This document shows positions 62,917-64,000 of a stretch of 64,000 nucleotides of DNA, in pieces. The stretch's first letter is position 1. Every line of letters begins with the position of its first letter. The notes under the pieces are model-generated. The model was not told the DNA's origin and ran no database searches. It was given only the letters and a program-made list of their open reading frames with translations. Position numbers and translations under genes: made by a program. Location: the NCBI GenBank assembly GCA_006937955.1, contig SSNP01000120.1, positions 1,538,855 to 1,602,854 of the forward strand, given 5' to 3'. This DNA comes from Pachypanchax playfairii. Lineage: Eukaryota; Chordata; Actinopteri; Cyprinodontiformes; Aplocheilidae.

Positions 62917-64000
62917 CTGGAGCAGCAGAAACGTCAGCTCCCGTGGAACAGGCACTGGCGTCTTTGCAGGCGTCTTTGCAGGCAGCACACTGGGTCCTGC
63001 TAATGGAAAGAGGAGTATGTTGATTTTGCTTCAAGAAGTGCAATGTTTAGAATGGCATGCATAAAGATAATTAAAGGCCTTTACCATCTCCTGATGCGTC
63101 CAGGACAGTCGGTCTGGACTGTGTGGTTAAAACTAAAACAAGGAAAACATTATTACTCAATCATACAGTCCCATATTGTTGCTTCATCCTCACAATATTC
63201 AATTGGAGATTAGTAGACTCACATCAAACTATCATTTTTACTTACACTGCTCATTTGAATGTTTGGCTTTTCTGTATCAAATTTTACAAAATTTTTAGTA
63301 TATTGTTCAATCCGTATTAAATACAAAAGTAACTTGAGCAGGAAAATTAAAATGGCTCACTGCAAACACATGCATTCTCCTGTTAGTAAACAAACCGTCA
63401 TTCAACCTTTCATTCATTCAGAAGCATGTATTTAAATGGTATTTACCCTCTCGTGGATTGTATCAATTCATAGTCACTTGGACTTTAGGTAGAACACACA
63501 TTAAAGGAACAAAAGCAGAACATGACCGGAATGTGGTCAAGAACAACTGAACTCATGCAGGACGGGACAAGAACTGTTCCCAAAATGCCCCTTGAGGCAG
63601 AACTTCGGTTAAGAACCTCTCTGTGAACTTGAAGCCTGTAGCAGCTCTGCAGCTGTTGGTGGTGGTGCAGACCCAGCTGGAAGACAAACACAAACTTTAA
63701 CCACTTAAATCTTTACACAGGACACTTCTACAAGGAGGGAAAGTAACAGAACTTTAACATAGACATACTGAGTTTGGATGGAGAGATGCTGAACATTGCT
63801 TTCTCCAGTTCTTCATCTTCATCCATTGCTAAAGGAAAAACATATTCTTATTTACCCACTGTTGCTATTTGACAACAATAAAAGGAGCAATTATCTACAG
63901 CAGTTATAATATTATGAATACTCTGCAGCACAACTTTAAAAACACTCACCCACAGGCTCAGCAGGAGTTGTGATGGTGGCAGGGGTGGGAACAGAGGTGG
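62917..64000 (-). CDS. 3' part of an unidentified multi-exon gene (runs off the right edge)
   Basis: Minus-strand exons with good junctions: 64,000-63,950 (SVPTPATITTPAEPV, donor GTGAGT); 63,828-63,769 (acceptor CCTTTAG; MDEDEELEKAMFSISPSKL, donor GTATGT); a possible exon from 63,676 (TGSAPPPTAAELLQASSS); 63,118-63,085 (acceptor CCACACAG); and 62,996-62,917 (acceptor TTAGCAG, donor GTAAGT). The first two join in phase. The last two are open in two frames (SRPTVLDASGDG + PSVLPAKTPAKTPVPVPREL, or a Cys-rich CAACKDACKDASAC), so the true frame is undecided. A 12-bp tandem repeat gives AKTPAKTP. No family was recognised; it is probably a host gene. Confidence 0.45.

Noticed and set aside
1..64000. 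tRNA, rRNA, snRNA or CRISPR features
   Set aside because: No cloverleaf with A/B boxes, rRNA core motif or regularly spaced repeat array was recognised on either strand by eye; a covariance search would be needed to exclude small ncRNAs.

Overview
The window is a piece of vertebrate nuclear DNA, almost certainly from a teleost fish. The evidence is the split coding exons with GT/AG junctions, a C2H2 zinc-finger gene of the fish tandem type (HTGQKPF linkers, DVQQ leader exon), and a very dense load of transposable elements of the kinds common in fish: Tc1, mariner, P, pogo/Tigger, hAT, Harbinger, IS3EU, Kolobok-like TTAA elements, L2/CR1 LINEs, DIRS and a solo LTR. No rRNA, tRNA, CRISPR array or bacterial-style operon was recognised. 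Fewer than five stretches look like host protein-coding sequence.

The framework is a duplicated zinc-finger (ZNF) segment. Arm 1 (about 8,357-27,360) holds an apparently intact two-exon minus-strand ZNF gene: exon 1 at 26,689-26,857 and exon 2 at 8,415-9,736, which join in phase to 496 codons. Arm 2 (about 47,985-57,950, same orientation) holds a pseudogene paralogue with stops, a frameshift and a Tc1 insertion. The arms began as the same few kilobases and were expanded separately by nested insertions, so each arm partly serves as the empty site of the other. The 17-kb intron of the arm-1 gene contains a degenerate P-element-like transposon of about 13.6 kb (12,970-26,618). Nested in it are a pogo/Tigger-like element, hAT remnants, a deleted Tc1, TTAA elements and a small THAP-bearing element.

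Region by region. 1-8,400: an L2 fragment split by a TTAA element, a MADF-domain exon split by a 708-bp 3-bp-TSD MITE, and two copies of a repeated TTAA family. 8,415-27,400: ZNF arm 1 with the P element in its intron. 27,733-28,500: Tc1 remnant with an internal hAT MITE. 28,637-37,665: a 9-kb IS3EU-like element with ~148-bp inverted termini and a 6-bp target duplication; it encodes a phase-consistent six-exon integrase-like transposase (395 codons, minus strand) and a damaged RING-finger gene (plus strand), and carries a nested LINE, a solo LTR, a Harbinger element and hairpin MITEs. 37,700-44,550: small MITEs, microsatellites and hAT C-termini. 44,556-46,157: near-intact Tc1 copy 1. 46,511-47,978: hAT-N element with a captured exon. 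47,985-57,950: ZNF arm 2 with a DIRS retrotransposon remnant, Tc1 copy 2, a second 708-bp MITE, and a hAT-N containing a Tigger MITE. 57,950-64,000: LINE fragments, unassigned sequence, and exons of an unidentified minus-strand gene running off the right edge.

The best candidates for further work are the IS3EU-like two-gene element with an intact transposase, the long-termini P element inside a ZNF intron, and a 1.05-kb inverted-repeat element (18,318-19,364) keeping divergent first exons of two different genes.
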